This document shows, piece by piece, positions 38,570-47,960 of a DNA stretch of 64,000 nt. The notes beneath the pieces are model-generated. The model saw only the letters and a list, made by a program, of their open reading frames with translations. It did no database searches and had not been told where the DNA came from. Both the position numbers and the translations under genes were made by a program. The first letter of the stretch is position 1; each line of letters starts with the position of its first letter. Location of the stretch: positions 1,488,001 through 1,552,000 of the forward strand of contig NZ_JAUSWY010000001.1 in NCBI RefSeq assembly GCF_030815585.1. The letters run 5' to 3'. Source of the stretch: Arthrobacter pascens. Its GTDB lineage: Bacteria > Actinomycetota > Actinomycetes > Actinomycetales > Micrococcaceae.

Positions 38570-39495
38570 GCGGTTCCCTCCAATTCTGCGAAGAGTGCCA
38601 GTGCGGCAGTGAGGTCGTCCGGCGTCTTGACGGCGACCGTTTTGACGCCAGGCATCCCGCGCTTGGCAAGGCCGGCCAGGGTACCGGCCGGAGCCAGCTC
38701 GATCACACCGGTAACGCCGCGCTGCGCGAGGGTTTCCATGCACAGGTCCCAGCGGACCGGGCGGGAGACCTGGGCAATCAGGCTGTCCACTGCAGCGGCG
38801 CCGTCGGTGACCTCGCGGCCATCGAAGTTGGACAGCAGGGGGACCTGCGGCTTCTGTGGCTTGAGTTCCGGCTTCAGCGTTTCGAGTGCGGTGGCAGCGG
38901 GGGCCATGTGGGCCGTGTGGAAGGCGCCGGCCACCTTGAGGGGAATGACCCTTGCCTTGGCTGGGGGATTGTCTGCCAGCGACTGAAGCTGTTCAAAGGT
39001 TCCGGCGGCCACTGTCTGCCCGGCGCCATTGACGTTGGCCGGTGTTGCCCCCGAGGCCTCGATTGCAGCCAGGACCTCGGCGGGGTCGCCGCCCACCACG
39101 GCGCTCATGCCGGTCGGTGTCAGAGCAGCTGCCGTGGCCATGCTGTTGGCACGCTCGCGGACGAAGGTCATCGCTTCCTCTTCGCTGAGGACACCCGCCA
39201 GCGCGGACGCTGTGATCTCACCGACCGAGTGCCCGGCGAGAATGACTGGCAGCGAGCTGAGCTCAACGTCGAACAACGACTTTGCCGCCACCAGGCCCGC
39301 GGCAACTATGAGGGGCTGCGCAACCGCAGTGTCCTTGATGGTTTCCTCGTCCGAGGTGGTCCCGTGGGCCGTCAGGTCGATGCCTGCGATTTCGCTCAGC
39401 GAGGCCAGCTGGCCTGCTACTGAGGGCAGTTCAAGCCAAGGGGCCAGAAAACCCGGGGTCTGTGAGCCCTGTCCAGGGCAGACTATTGCAAGCAC
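38566..39495 (-). CDS. fabD: Malonyl-CoA:ACP transacylase
   Basis: Transfers malonyl groups from CoA to ACP. The 309 residues begin MLAIVCPGQGSQTPGFLAPW, with the nucleophile Ser in ILAGHSVGEITA and catalytic His in AGAFHTAHMAPA. First gene of the operon; a 7-5-7 palindrome lies 67-85 bp upstream, between it and the regulator gene. The four-base overlap with fabH indicates translational coupling. Confidence 0.96.
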   Translation of the reverse strand: MLAIVCPGQGSQTPGFLAPWLELPSVAGQLASLSEIAGIDLTAHGTTSDEETIKDTAVAQPLIVAAGLVAAKSLFDVELSSLPVILAGHSVGEITASALAGVLSEEEAMTFVRERANSMATAAALTPTGMSAVVGGDPAEVLAAIEASGATPANVNGAGQTVAAGTFEQLQSLADNPPAKARVIPLKVAGAFHTAHMAPAATALETLKPELKPQKPQVPLLSNFDGREVTDGAAAVDSLIAQVSRPVRWDLCMETLAQRGVTGVIELAPAGTLAGLAKRGMPGVKTVAVKTPDDLTAALALFAELEGTA

Positions 39496-39561
39496 GTATC
39501 CAGCTTTCCAAACTACTGTGTGATCCAGCGGTGTTTCTCTGCACCAAGCTCAACGGGTCAG

Positions 39562-39580
39562 GTTGTAGGAAGTCTACAAC
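39562..39580. promoter_or_regulatory. Candidate operator in front of fabD
   Basis: A perfect inverted repeat GTTGTAG-GAAGT-CTACAAC lies in the 88-bp gap between the FasR-like regulator gene and fabD. No U-run follows it, so an operator is more likely than a terminator. Binding of the adjacent regulator is inferred. Confidence 0.5.
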
Positions 39581-39583
39581 GCC

Positions 39584-40828
39584 TCAGGTCTGGTTCCGCG
39601 CCGGATGACGCTCCGCGGGAGCCTTCGGAGGTACCGAAAGCCGGCCGACAACCAGCGCCGCCTGAAGCACAAAGGCCTCCCGGGGCAGGAGCGGATCCCA
39701 GCCGGTGACGTCACAGACCCGCTTCAGACGGTACCGCACGGTGTTGGCATGGACGAAGAGTTCGCGCGCTGTCGCCTCAAGGGAGTGCCCCAGTTCAAGG
39801 TAAGTGCCCAGGGTCTCGACGAGCCCATTGGAGGCTGCCAGGAGCGGACGGTAAATGTTCTTGATCAGCGAGCGGCGTGCCGCGTCGTCGCCGGAGATGA
39901 CGCGCTCCGGCAGCAGGTCGTCCGCGGCCACGGGCCGGGGAGCCGAGGGCCAGGCGCGGGCGGCCGTCAGGCCGGCAAAAGCTGACTGGGCGGACCCGCT
40001 CGCCTCAAGCAGGGAACTGGCTTCCGGCCCGTAGACAACGGGTCCGGGCGCGAACATCTCGCTCAGCTTCAGGTATGCCGATTCGCGGTCCTGGACACCT
40101 CCGAGGATCAGGATCAGCCTGTCGCCCTGGATCCCCACGAGCGCGTCCTCGGCATAGCGTCCGGCCATGCGGCGGAGTTCGCTGACATAACTTGCGCTGG
40201 GTTCAGAGGGCGAATTCCCCACCATTACGGTGAACCGTTCCTGGGCTTTCCAACCCAAGGCTGCGATCCTGGACCGCAGTGCATCCGTGTTCTCCCCGCG
40301 CAGGATGGCGTCCACGATCAGTGCTTCCAGCCTTGTGTCCCACGATCCGCGGGATTCGGCTGCCCTGGCATAAACATCCGCGGCGGCGAAGGCAACTTCC
40401 CGCGAGTATCGCAGTACTGCCTCCCGAAGCGAGGGCTGGTCAGCTTCGGGGGCGATGACAGGGACCTGGTCCTCCACCACTTCAACCACGATCCGGATGA
40501 GCTGGAGGGCCTTCTGCAGGCTGATGGACCGGGTCAGCTCGGTGGGAGCGGTGCCGAATACATCCGAGAGGATCCACGACGGCGAGCTGGGGCGTTCGTA
40601 CCAGGTGACAAATGCGGCAATGCCGTTCTGGGCCACCATGCCCAGTGCGGACCGCTCGTCGGAGCTGAGCCGGCTGTACCAAGGCAGCGATTTTTCCAGC
40701 TGGCGCATGGTGGTGGTTGAGAGCTGACCCACATTCGCCCGGAGCTTTTTCAGGGTTTCGGATTTCTCCGGCGTCATGCTGCGCGAGGTGGGCTTGCGCT
40801 TCACAGGCGGGGTGGTTGGCTCTGGCAT
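39584..40828 (-). CDS. fasR: PucR-type transcriptional regulator, FasR-like
   Basis: 414 residues. The C-terminus holds a PucR-type helix-turn-helix (LELGHSLEATARELFVHANTVRYRLKRV). A GGDEF-like/CdaR middle region lies at about 215-330, and the N-terminal half is mostly helical. In Streptomyces the PucR-like FasR encoded directly upstream of fabD activates the fabD-fabH-acpP-fabF operon, and this gene has the same place and orientation. The start is uncertain: ATG 40828 (MPEPTTPPVKRK) is chosen, with ATG 40864 an alternative. It is distinct from the TetR-type mycobacterial FasR. Confidence 0.85.
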   Translation of the reverse strand: MPEPTTPPVKRKPTSRSMTPEKSETLKKLRANVGQLSTTTMRQLEKSLPWYSRLSSDERSALGMVAQNGIAAFVTWYERPSSPSWILSDVFGTAPTELTRSISLQKALQLIRIVVEVVEDQVPVIAPEADQPSLREAVLRYSREVAFAAADVYARAAESRGSWDTRLEALIVDAILRGENTDALRSRIAALGWKAQERFTVMVGNSPSEPSASYVSELRRMAGRYAEDALVGIQGDRLILILGGVQDRESAYLKLSEMFAPGPVVYGPEASSLLEASGSAQSAFAGLTAARAWPSAPRPVAADDLLPERVISGDDAARRSLIKNIYRPLLAASNGLVETLGTYLELGHSLEATARELFVHANTVRYRLKRVCDVTGWDPLLPREAFVLQAALVVGRLSVPPKAPAERHPARNQT

Positions 40829-40917
40829 CCTTTGAGCATACGGTGCCTTGCCGCCAAGCTCCATTTGTGCAAAGGCTACAAGTCGCTCTCCGGTGCGTGA
40901 CATTGTCCCGCTGAAGA

Positions 40918-40966
40918 AACGACGACGGCGGCACTCACCATTTCGGTGAGGGCCGCCGTCGTCGTT
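40918..40966 (-). terminator. Terminator of aceE
   Basis: A long stem: outer arms 40918-40932 and 40952-40966 pair perfectly for 15 bp, and inner CTCACC/GGTGAG (40934-40939 with 40945-40950) extends it. It lies about 90 bp after the aceE stop, upstream of the fasR start. Confidence 0.85.
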
Positions 40967-41054
40967 ATGCCCCAATGAGATTTTTTGTCCAGCTAACGTG
41001 CCTTCCGGCCTTATTTGAAGGCGTTATCTGGATAAAAACTCAGCGAGGGGTGGG

Positions 41055-43796
41055 TCAGGATTCGCCGCCGGCGTTACCGGTGGAACCGGCGTTGACGTTG
41101 TGCAGCCGGTACTTCTCAATTGCCTTGATCGGGGCGTGGGCATCTACCTCGCCGCGGCGTGCCAGCATCTCCAAGGAACGGACCACGATGGAGTGGATGT
41201 CGTTCTTGAAGAAGCGGCGTGCTGCGGCGCGGGTGTCGGAGAAGCCGAAGCCGTCGGCGCCGAGGGAGGCGAATTCGTTGGGCAGGAACTGGCGGATCTG
41301 GTCGGGGACGGCTTTCATGTAGTCCGAGACGGCCACGATGGGTCCGGTGGCGCCTGCGAGCTGCTGGGTGACGAACGGAACACGTGCGGGCTGTCCGGGA
41401 TTGAGGAACGCTTCTTCCTCTGCTGCCATGCCGTCGCGGCGCAGCTCGTTCCAGGACGTGACAGACCAGACGTCGGCTGAAACGCCCCAGTCCTCTGCCA
41501 GGAGCCTTTGGGCCTCGATTCCCCACGGGACCGAGACGCCGGAGGCCAGGATCTGGGTCCTGGGTCCGTCGATCTTCGCCGGGGCGAGGAGGTAGATGCC
41601 CTTGATGACGCCCTCAACGTCCAGTTCGTCGGGTTCGGCCGGCTGGGTGATCGGCTCGTTGTAGACCGTGATGTAGTACATCAGGTTCCGGTCCGTCGAG
41701 TCAGGGCCGTACATCCGCTCGATGCCATCGCGGATGATGTGGCCCATTTCGTAGCCGTACGCGGGGTCGTAGGTGACCACGGCGGGGTTGGTGGCGGCCA
41801 AGATGGGGGAGTGGCCGTCAGCGTGCTGGAGTCCTTCGCCGGTGAGGGTGGTCCGTCCTGCAGTGGCGCCGATGATGAAGCCGCGGGTCATCTGGTCCGC
41901 GGCGGCCCAGAAGGCGTCGCCGGTGCGCTGGAAGCCGAACATGGAGTAGAACACGTAGACCGGAACCAGCGGCACGCCGTGGGTAGCGTAGGCGGTGCCG
42001 GCGGCGGTGAACGCCGCGACGGCACCGGCTTCGTTGATGCCGGGGTGGATCAGCTGGCCCTGGGCGGATTCCTTGTAAGCCAGGACCAGGTCCCGGTCCA
42101 CGGAGAGATAGTTCTGGCCCTTGGGGTTGTAGATCTTCGCCGTGGGGAAGAACGCGTCCATGCCGAAGGTCCGGGCCTCATCCGGGATGATCGGGGCGAT
42201 GTGCTTGCCGAAGTTCTTGTCCCGCATGAGGTCCTTGAGCAGCCGGACGAACGCCATGGTGGTGGCAGCCTGCTGTTTGCCGGAGCCGCGCTTGGCGACC
42301 TCATAGGTTGCCGCATCCGGCAGCGTGATTTCCTGGTGCTTGGAGCGGCGTTCGGGCACGGCCCCGCCGAGGGCGGCGCGGCGCTCCATCATGTACGCGA
42401 TTTCCGGGGCATCGGTGCCGGGATGGAAGTACGGCGGCTGGTACGGATCCCTTTCCAGCTGTTCGTCAGTGACCGGGATCCGCAGGTGGTCGCGGAACTT
42501 CTTCAGGTCATCCAGGGTGAGTTTTTTCATCTGGTGGGTGGCGTTGCGGCCTTCGAAGTGCGGTCCGAGTCCGTAGCCCTTGACCGTTTTGGCCAGGATC
42601 ACGGTGGGCTTGCCCTTGAATTCGGTCGCCGCCTTGTACGCGGCGTAGACCTTGCGGTAGTCGTGGCCGCCGCGTTTGAGGTTCCAGATCTGGTCATCGT
42701 CCAGGTCAGCGACCATGTCCTTGGTCTGCGGCGTTTTGCCGAAGAAGTGCTCACGGACGAACCCGCCGGATTCGGCCTTGTAGGTCTGGTAGTCGCCGTC
42801 CAGGGTCTCGTTCATGATCTTGACCAGGGACCCGTCGGTGTCCTTGGTGAGCAGTTCGTCCCATTCCCGGCCCCAGACGACCTTGATCACGTTCCAGCCC
42901 GCTCCGCGGAAGAACGCCTCGAGTTCCTGCATGATTTTGCCGTTGCCGCGGACCGGACCGTCCAGGCGCTGGAGATTGCAGTTGATCACGAAGTTCAGGT
43001 TGTCGAGGTTCTCGTTCGCGGCGAGTTGGAGCAGGCCGCGGGACTCGGGCTCGTCCATTTCGCCGTCGCCCAGGAACGCCCAGACCTGCTGGTCGGAAGT
43101 GTCCTTCAGTCCGCGGTTATGCAGGTACCGGTTGGACTGGGCCTGGTAGATCGCGTTCATCGGGCCGATGCCCATGGACACGGTGGGGAATTCCCAGAAG
43201 TGAGGCATGAGCCGCGGGTGCGGGTAGGAGGACAGGGCGTGGCCCTCGCGGGATTTCTCCTGCCGGAACCCGTCAAGGTCCTCCTCGGACAGGCGGCCTT
43301 CCATGAAGGCGCGGGCGTACATTCCGGGGGAGGCATGGCCCTGGAAGAAGACCTGGTCACCGCCGCCGGGGTGGTCCTTGCCGCGGAAGAAGTGGTTGAA
43401 GCCCACCTCATACAGCGTCGCGGCGCCGGCGTAGGTGGAGATGTGTCCGCCCACGCCGATATTGGGCCGCTGGGACCGGTGCACCATCACGGCCGCGTTC
43501 CAGCGCATGTACGCCCGGTAGCGGCGCTCAAACTCCTCGTTGCCGGGGAACTCAGCTTCCTGGTCCACCGGGATGGTGTTCACGTAATCCGTGGTGGTCA
43601 CCATCGGCACGCCGACGCTTTGCGCGCCAGCGCGCTGCAACAGGCTCCGCATGATGTATTGGGCACGTTCCGTGCCCTGTTCCCTGATCAGTGAATCCAG
43701 GGACTCGACCCACTCGGCGGTCTCTTCCGGATCACGATCAGGCAGCTGGTCAGTCAACCCGCTGAGGATATGGGAGGTATCTTCTCCTGCAGCCAC
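41055..43796 (-). CDS. aceE: Pyruvate dehydrogenase E1 component, homodimeric
   Basis: A thiamine-diphosphate enzyme that decarboxylates pyruvate and acetylates the E2 lipoyl group, feeding acetyl-CoA to the neighbouring fatty acid genes. GTG 43796 ([13 protein letters not shown]) with AGAGAGG upstream is preferred, giving 913 residues; GTG 43829 is an alternative. Features include [17 protein letters not shown], the TPP/Mg motif [10 protein letters not shown]...NCNLQ, and KTVKGYGLG. AceF and Lpd are not in the window. A short inverted repeat lies in its leader (43834-43860). Confidence 0.96.
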   Translation of the reverse strand: MAAGEDTSHILSGLTDQLPDRDPEETAEWVESLDSLIREQGTERAQYIMRSLLQRAGAQSVGVPMVTTTDYVNTIPVDQEAEFPGNEEFERRYRAYMRWNAAVMVHRSQRPNIGVGGHISTYAGAATLYEVGFNHFFRGKDHPGGGDQVFFQGHASPGMYARAFMEGRLSEEDLDGFRQEKSREGHALSSYPHPRLMPHFWEFPTVSMGIGPMNAIYQAQSNRYLHNRGLKDTSDQQVWAFLGDGEMDEPESRGLLQLAANENLDNLNFVINCNLQRLDGPVRGNGKIMQELEAFFRGAGWNVIKVVWGREWDELLTKDTDGSLVKIMNETLDGDYQTYKAESGGFVREHFFGKTPQTKDMVADLDDDQIWNLKRGGHDYRKVYAAYKAATEFKGKPTVILAKTVKGYGLGPHFEGRNATHQMKKLTLDDLKKFRDHLRIPVTDEQLERDPYQPPYFHPGTDAPEIAYMMERRAALGGAVPERRSKHQEITLPDAATYEVAKRGSGKQQAATTMAFVRLLKDLMRDKNFGKHIAPIIPDEARTFGMDAFFPTAKIYNPKGQNYLSVDRDLVLAYKESAQGQLIHPGINEAGAVAAFTAAGTAYATHGVPLVPVYVFYSMFGFQRTGDAFWAAADQMTRGFIIGATAGRTTLTGEGLQHADGHSPILAATNPAVVTYDPAYGYEMGHIIRDGIERMYGPDSTDRNLMYYITVYNEPITQPAEPDELDVEGVIKGIYLLAPAKIDGPRTQILASGVSVPWGIEAQRLLAEDWGVSADVWSVTSWNELRRDGMAAEEEAFLNPGQPARVPFVTQQLAGATGPIVAVSDYMKAVPDQIRQFLPNEFASLGADGFGFSDTRAAARRFFKNDIHSIVVRSLEMLARRGEVDAHAPIKAIEKYRLHNVNAGSTGNAGGES

Positions 43797-44221
43797 GTCC
43801 AACCTCTCTTTGCGCGCATGCATCGTCACCCTTATGCCGGGCAGGGTGACTGTCCGGCATAAATGCGACGTGTGCGACGTATCGGTTACAACAGCCCGGT
43901 CATGTGCGCCGGGCAGGGTCCTATCACGCCTATGTCTGCCTTGAGTTCCAGGGCGGTCGCCCCGCAGGCATAGTTGTCATCAGCCACTCTAGCTCTGAGC
44001 GCTGCGCGATGCGTAGCCGCGTCCGTGGCACCCCGGTTGTATTTCGCCGTCATACTGGTTGTGTGACGAAAAGCCGCTGCGATGCGGGTTGCCGGTGCCA
44101 GTGTGACGCAGAATATGGCGGATCGCGGGGCGGGCAGCTTGAAGCGCAGGCACAAAGGGTGTTGGCTTGGAGTAATGGACATCACTATGCGCACTGCATG
44201 TATTAGGCATTGGAGGAACAC
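43797..44221. other. Divergent intergenic region between aceE and the DUF3052 gene
   Basis: About 425 bp with no convincing gene. Near aceE it holds a 10-bp imperfect stem (43834-43843 with 43851-43860) in the aceE leader. The tandem pair TGCGACGTG/TGCGACGTA lies close to 43864-43881. The promoters of both flanking genes must lie here, but no strong -35/-10 pair stands out. Confidence 0.5.
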
Positions 44222-44641
44222 GTGAGCGAGGCCGACGCCGCCACTTCGGTAAATGTGGCGGAAAAATTGGGTTTCAAAAACGGGGATCTGATTCAGGAGT
44301 TCGGTTACGACGATGACGTCGATTTCGACTTACGTGACGATATTGAGGAACTTACGGGTTCCGAGCTCCTTGATGAGGACGATCATGACGTTGTGGACGC
44401 CGTCATCTTCTGGTGGCGCGACGGTGATGGCGACCTTGTTGACACCCTGGTCGATTCGCTGACCACGTTGGGTGAAGGCGGCGTGGTCTGGGTGCTGACA
44501 CCGAAATCCGGCCGTGCCGGTTACGTATCACCAGCCGAAATCCAGGAAGCCGCCCCTACGGCCGGGCTTCACTGCACCACGTCGGTGGGCGTCTCCAAGG
44601 ACTGGAGCGCAACGCGGCTGGTGACCAGGAAAAACAAGTGA
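44222..44641 (+). CDS. DUF3052 family protein
   Basis: 139 residues, highly acidic in the middle (FGYDDDVDFDLRDDIEEL), then DVVDAVIFWWRDGDGDLVDTLVD and a C-terminal DWSATRLV. It is conserved in actinobacteria and commonly stands next to aceE and a peroxiredoxin, as here. GTG start with GGAGG 7 nt upstream. It overlaps the peroxiredoxin gene by four bases (GTGA), so the two are translationally coupled. Function unknown. Confidence 0.9.
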   Translation: MSEADAATSVNVAEKLGFKNGDLIQEFGYDDDVDFDLRDDIEELTGSELLDEDDHDVVDAVIFWWRDGDGDLVDTLVDSLTTLGEGGVVWVLTPKSGRAGYVSPAEIQEAAPTAGLHCTTSVGVSKDWSATRLVTRKNK

Positions 44642-45141
44642 CTGCAGCCCTCGCCGGGACGGCTGCCGATCTGGCAGTTATACCCGCCGTCGGGTCGGCC
44701 GCGCCTGATTTTGAACTCTCCAACCAGTTCGGTGAGCCTGTCCGGTTGTCTTCGTTCCGTGGGCAAAACGTTGTGGTGGTGTTCTACCCCTTTGCGTTTT
44801 CCGGCATCTGCACTGGCGAACTGTGTGAAATCCGGGACAACCTGGCGTCTTTTGAGGACGCCAATGCCACGGTCCTGGCCATTTCGGTCGACAGTAAGTT
44901 CAGCCTGCGCGCCTACGCGGAGAAGGAAGGGTACGGCTTCGACCTGCTGGCCGATTTCTGGCCGCACGGGGCCGTGGCCAGTTCCTACGGTGTCTTCGAT
45001 CCGGAGAGCGGAATGGCACGGCGTGGAACGTTCATCATCGACGCGGCCGGAATCATCCGCTACGTTGTGGTGAATCCTCGTGGACAGGCACGTGAGTTGT
45101 CTGAGTACCGAGACGCTCTGGCGGGCCTGGAACGGGCCTGA
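44638..45141 (+). CDS. ahpE: AhpE-type peroxiredoxin
   Basis: Reduces hydrogen peroxide and peroxynitrite through a peroxidatic Cys. The 167 residues show APDFELSNQFGEPVRLSSFRG, VVVVFYPFAFSGICTGELCEIRD (peroxidatic Cys in GICTG, second Cys five residues later), and GVFDPESGMARRGTFIID. The length fits AhpE, the one-Cys-like class reduced by mycoredoxin or mycothiol in mycobacteria. The GTG start overlaps the DUF3052 stop. Confidence 0.92.
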   Translation: MTAALAGTAADLAVIPAVGSAAPDFELSNQFGEPVRLSSFRGQNVVVVFYPFAFSGICTGELCEIRDNLASFEDANATVLAISVDSKFSLRAYAEKEGYGFDLLADFWPHGAVASSYGVFDPESGMARRGTFIIDAAGIIRYVVVNPRGQARELSEYRDALAGLERA

Positions 45142-45147
45142 CGCCGA

Positions 45148-46068
45148 ATGGAACAGCAACGGCATGGCGTCGGCCTGACGGGCTTTGCCAGCATGCCGGC
45201 TGTCAACCCTGCCACTCTGTCGGACGAGGATCTTGAAGTCCTGGTCAGGATCAGGAATCTACTCGCAGGTACGCGCCTTGCGCTCCTGACCGGCGCCGGG
45301 TTGAGCACAGACTCAGGTATTCCGGACTACCGCGGGCCCGGTTCCGCGCCCCGTTCACCCATGACGTACCAGGAGTTCATTCGGGACGCCGCCAACCGCC
45401 GGCGCTATTGGGCGCGGAACCATGTGGGCTGGTCACACCTGCGGCATGCCGACCCGAATCAGGGGCATCGTGCAGCGGCTGAAATGGAGCGACGGGGGCT
45501 GCTCTCTGGCCTGATCACGCAGAATGTGGACCGGCTGCACGAGGATGCTGGCAGCTTCAATGTCGTGGACCTCCATGGCCGCTACGACCAAGTGGTGTGC
45601 CTGGACTGCCGGCGGACTTACTCCCGCCGCCTCCTGGCCGGGATGCTCGAAGAGCTCAATCCGGGCTTCCTGGAGCGGGCCACGGAATCCGGACTTGTGG
45701 AAATGGCGCCCGATGCCGACTCCACCGTTGATGACCAGGCACTGATCAGCAGCTTTATTGTCGCCGTCTGCCCTGCCTGCGGCGGGACACTGAAGCCCGA
45801 CTTTGTCTATTTCGGTGAAAACGTACCCATAGAACGTGTTGAACGGTCCTACGCCATGGTGGATGACGCCGGAGCGTTGCTGGTGGCCGGTTCTTCGCTC
45901 GCGGTAATGAGTGGCCTGAGATTCGTCCGGCACGCCGCAAGGGACGGCAAACCCGTGGTGATCATTAACCGGGGGGGAACCCGCGGGGATGACCGGGCCA
46001 CGATCAAGCTCGCTGCTGGTGTCAGTGAATCCTTGAGCTGGCTTGCCGCCGAGCTGCCGGACCTTTGA
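45148..46068 (+). CDS. Sir2-family NAD-dependent protein deacylase
   Basis: Removes acyl groups from lysines using NAD+. The 306 residues include LLTGAGLSTDSGIPDYRGPGS, TQNVDRLHEDAG, and the catalytic His in VVDLHGRYDQVVC. A zinc site is formed by CLDC and CPAC, and the C-terminus has VAGSSLAVMSG and INRGGTRGDDRA. The insertion between the two Cys pairs is long (about 50 residues). The ATG at 45148 has a weak Shine-Dalgarno; ATG 45193 is an alternative. Seven bases separate it from ahpE, so it is probably in that operon. Confidence 0.9.
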   Translation: MEQQRHGVGLTGFASMPAVNPATLSDEDLEVLVRIRNLLAGTRLALLTGAGLSTDSGIPDYRGPGSAPRSPMTYQEFIRDAANRRRYWARNHVGWSHLRHADPNQGHRAAAEMERRGLLSGLITQNVDRLHEDAGSFNVVDLHGRYDQVVCLDCRRTYSRRLLAGMLEELNPGFLERATESGLVEMAPDADSTVDDQALISSFIVAVCPACGGTLKPDFVYFGENVPIERVERSYAMVDDAGALLVAGSSLAVMSGLRFVRHAARDGKPVVIINRGGTRGDDRATIKLAAGVSESLSWLAAELPDL

Positions 46069-46156
46069 TTCCTCTTCCGATTGGCGTTTGGTCCCGGAGG
46101 TCGGGTAAAGTCTATGTTCGTTGGTTCAAGCGCGGAAACGCGCAGATCAGCACTTT

Positions 46157-46232
46157 GGGTCTTTAGCTCAGCTGGTAGAGCGCCACGTTTACACCGTGGA
46201 TGTCATCGGTTCGATCCCGGTAGGACCCACCA
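46157..46232 (+). tRNA. tRNA-Val, anticodon TAC
   Basis: 76 nt including an encoded CCA. The acceptor stem GGGTCTT pairs with AGGACCC (one G·T), the D-arm is TAGCTCAGCTGGTAGAGC, the anticodon stem-loop is CCACG-TTTACAC-CGTGG with anticodon TAC, and the T-arm is TCGGTTCGATCCCGG. The terminator at 46235-46285 follows directly. Confidence 0.97.
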
Positions 46233-46234
46233 AA

Positions 46235-46285
46235 CGAAAACCCCGCTGTTCCCGGTGCTTTTGGCCAGGAGCGGCGGGGTTTTCG
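46235..46285 (+). terminator. Terminator after tRNA-Val
   Basis: A 12-bp stem (46235-46246 with 46274-46285) whose 3' arm contains GGGGTTTT. It begins three bases after the tRNA. Confidence 0.85.
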
Positions 46286-46306
46286 CTGCGCTCAGGCCCA
46301 ACTGAG

Positions 46307-46352
46307 TAGCAGTAAGTGTCGTTTTGAGCCTTCAAAACGACACTTACTGCTA
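46307..46352. repeat. Palindromic intergenic repeat, copy 2
   Basis: A perfect 21-bp stem (46307-46327 with 46332-46352) with a 4-nt loop (GCCT). The arm TAGCAGTAAGTGTCGTTTTGA matches copy 1 at 18642-18689 except near the loop. It follows the tRNA terminator, in non-coding DNA. Confidence 0.8.
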
Positions 46353-46443
46353 ATTACTTGGGGAGTTGAAGCCAGCATGCCTCCTCCTGAGGCGAACGGC
46401 CGCCGGCCCTTTATTGTCGGAGCCCCCGCCTAGTGTTTCCGTC

Positions 46444-46734
46444 ATGGAACATGTGGTGGTCAGGACGGCCCTTAACGGAACGCCGACGGCGGTGGTCAGC
46501 AACGGAAGGGAATGGTCGGTGGGTGCCGAGCCGGTCACGTGGTTTGAGCGGGTGAGCTGGTGGGAAGCCCAACGCCGTATGCCCAAGGGGCTCAGCCGCG
46601 TGGACGTGGAGGTCCTGCAGGTCCAAGTACGGCTGGGAAGTAACGTGAACTCCGCGCTGACCACCATGCTGCTGGAGCGCGACGGTCTCGGCGGGGGCTG
46701 GAGGCTGCGGGACTCCGCTGCAGACGCGGCCTGA
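46444..46734 (+). CDS. Small protein resembling DUF6504
   Basis: 96 residues. The pattern NGREWSVGAEPVTWFERVSWWE followed by RMPKGLSRVDVEVLQVQVR and a final GGGWRLRD resembles short actinobacterial DUF6504 proteins, which are Trp-rich with a beta-rich core. The ATG at 46444 begins the similarity; upstream in-frame codons do not add to it. No Shine-Dalgarno is obvious, so the start is moderately certain. Function unknown. A stable hairpin (46787-46827) follows. Confidence 0.65.
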   Translation: MEHVVVRTALNGTPTAVVSNGREWSVGAEPVTWFERVSWWEAQRRMPKGLSRVDVEVLQVQVRLGSNVNSALTTMLLERDGLGGGWRLRDSAADAA

Positions 46735-46786
46735 CGACGGGGTTGCGTCATCATGAGGCGACGCGCCTGAATCCGGGCATTGGAAA

Positions 46787-46827
46787 ACCCTCCACCGCGA
46801 CTATTGGGGGATGCCGCGGTGGAGGGT
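46787..46827 (+). terminator. Hairpin after the DUF6504-like gene
   Basis: A perfect 13-bp stem (46787-46799 with 46815-46827) around a 15-nt loop, without a clear U-tract afterwards. It is probably the transcript 3' end. Confidence 0.5.
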
Positions 46828-46947
46828 CTGAAATGAATATACCGTGAACTTCCGGAAACAAAAAACGCGCCACGCTTCCGCACCAAATATTGCGCACGCT
46901 CACATGGCCGCCACGCCGCAGTTAAGCAGATAACCATTATGATGATT

Positions 46948-46969
46948 AGTGTTCAGTGGAATGAACGCT
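46948..46969. promoter_or_regulatory. Candidate IclR-family operator
   Basis: AGTGTTCA-N6-TGAACGCT (7 of 8 arm bases symmetric; core GTTCA-N6-TGAAC perfect) lies 41-63 bp upstream of the IclR-type regulator gene. The position suits autoregulation. A related half-site pattern, GTTCAC-TATA-GTGATC, occurs before the transporter gene at 47878-47893. Confidence 0.45.
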
Positions 46970-47010
46970 TGGATGCAGTACAGCATTCCTGCCCCGATTA
47001 GAGGAGAATC

Positions 47011-47808
47011 ATGGCCGATTCCCGCACATCCCGATCCTCCGATGGCCTGGGGAGCGCTTCACCCGCGCCGGCTGTCACCAGGGCGGCTGCCGTGATGGAG
47101 GCACTTGCCACCTCCCCCACGGGAAGGCTGACCTTGAGCGATCTTGCCCGGGAGCTGGGCATCCCGAAGTCATCAACCTCCAACCTCCTCCTGGCTCTTG
47201 AAGAAGCGCGGCTCATCAATCGCCAGGGATCGGAGTTCACCCTGGGCCGAAAACTGGTTGAACTTGGCGCCGCCTACCTCAGCCGGCTCGATGAGGTGCA
47301 GGAGTTTTACCGCTACTGCGAACAGGCTCCCACTCTGTCCGGCGAGACGGTCCGCATTGCCATGCTTGACGGATCCAGTGTCATCTATCTGGCGCGCTAC
47401 GAGGGTCATCCGGCCGTCCGGCTCACATCGAACATCGGCGACAAAATGCCCGTCTCGCTGTGTGCTGTAGGCAAGGTGCTGATCGCACGCCTACACCATC
47501 ACGACATTGAAGCCATGTTCCCGGACGATCTCGAGCTTCCGGTGATGACCCCCAAGTCGCTGCGCACCGGCGCCGAGCTCAAGGCCCAGCTGGAGACAAT
47601 CCGCGGACAGGGCTATGCCTTCGAAGATGAGGAATCCACCACCGGGGTAGTCTGCCTGGCTGTTGCAGTGCCTACACACGGGGCACACGGTCCCAGCTTG
47701 GGGCTGTCAGTGACCGCGCTCAAGGCAACCTATTCCGCTGAGCAGGGTGCGCAAATGGTGAAGGAGTTGAAGGAACTGGCCCGCTCGCTGGGAAATCCCA
47801 TGGGCTGA
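47011..47808 (+). CDS. IclR-family transcriptional regulator
   Basis: 265 residues. The N-terminal winged helix-turn-helix (TLSDLARELGIPKSSTSNLLLALEEARLI, about 44-75) is followed by the effector-binding domain (SSVIYLARYEGHPAVRL, MPVSLCAVGKVLIA, YAFEDEESTTGVVCLAVAV). The ATG has AGAGGAGAATC upstream. It stands next to a transporter and several sugar-acid dehydrogenases, so probably senses a sugar acid and represses them in its absence. The effector is not deducible. Confidence 0.9.
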   Translation: MADSRTSRSSDGLGSASPAPAVTRAAAVMEALATSPTGRLTLSDLARELGIPKSSTSNLLLALEEARLINRQGSEFTLGRKLVELGAAYLSRLDEVQEFYRYCEQAPTLSGETVRIAMLDGSSVIYLARYEGHPAVRLTSNIGDKMPVSLCAVGKVLIARLHHHDIEAMFPDDLELPVMTPKSLRTGAELKAQLETIRGQGYAFEDEESTTGVVCLAVAVPTHGAHGPSLGLSVTALKATYSAEQGAQMVKELKELARSLGNPMG

Positions 47809-47847
47809 CGAACACTTTTAGGCTGCCGGGGACGCCCGAAAAGACTG

Positions 47848-47890
47848 TTGGCGGCGTGTTCAACTTGCTGTACTCTGTTCACTATAGTGA
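47848..47890 (+). promoter_or_regulatory. Candidate promoter and operator for the MHS transporter
   Basis: TTGGCG (47848-47853) and TACTCT (47871-47876) with a 17-bp spacer form a possible promoter. A perfect 12-bp palindrome TCACTATAGTGA (47879-47890) lies where transcription would start, a typical repressor position. Both assignments are by eye. Confidence 0.4.
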
Positions 47891-47960
47891 TCCACACAAC
47901 AAGTGTCGTCGCTATCCCACCAGGCCAACGGGGGTCTGGAGTGTGTCTAAGGGAGTTCTT

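Noticed and set aside
41508..43694. A 728-codon open frame on the + strand inside aceE
   Set aside because: It is the antisense shadow of aceE, a product of high-GC codon bias; the aceE product is fully conserved and the antisense frame shows no domain.
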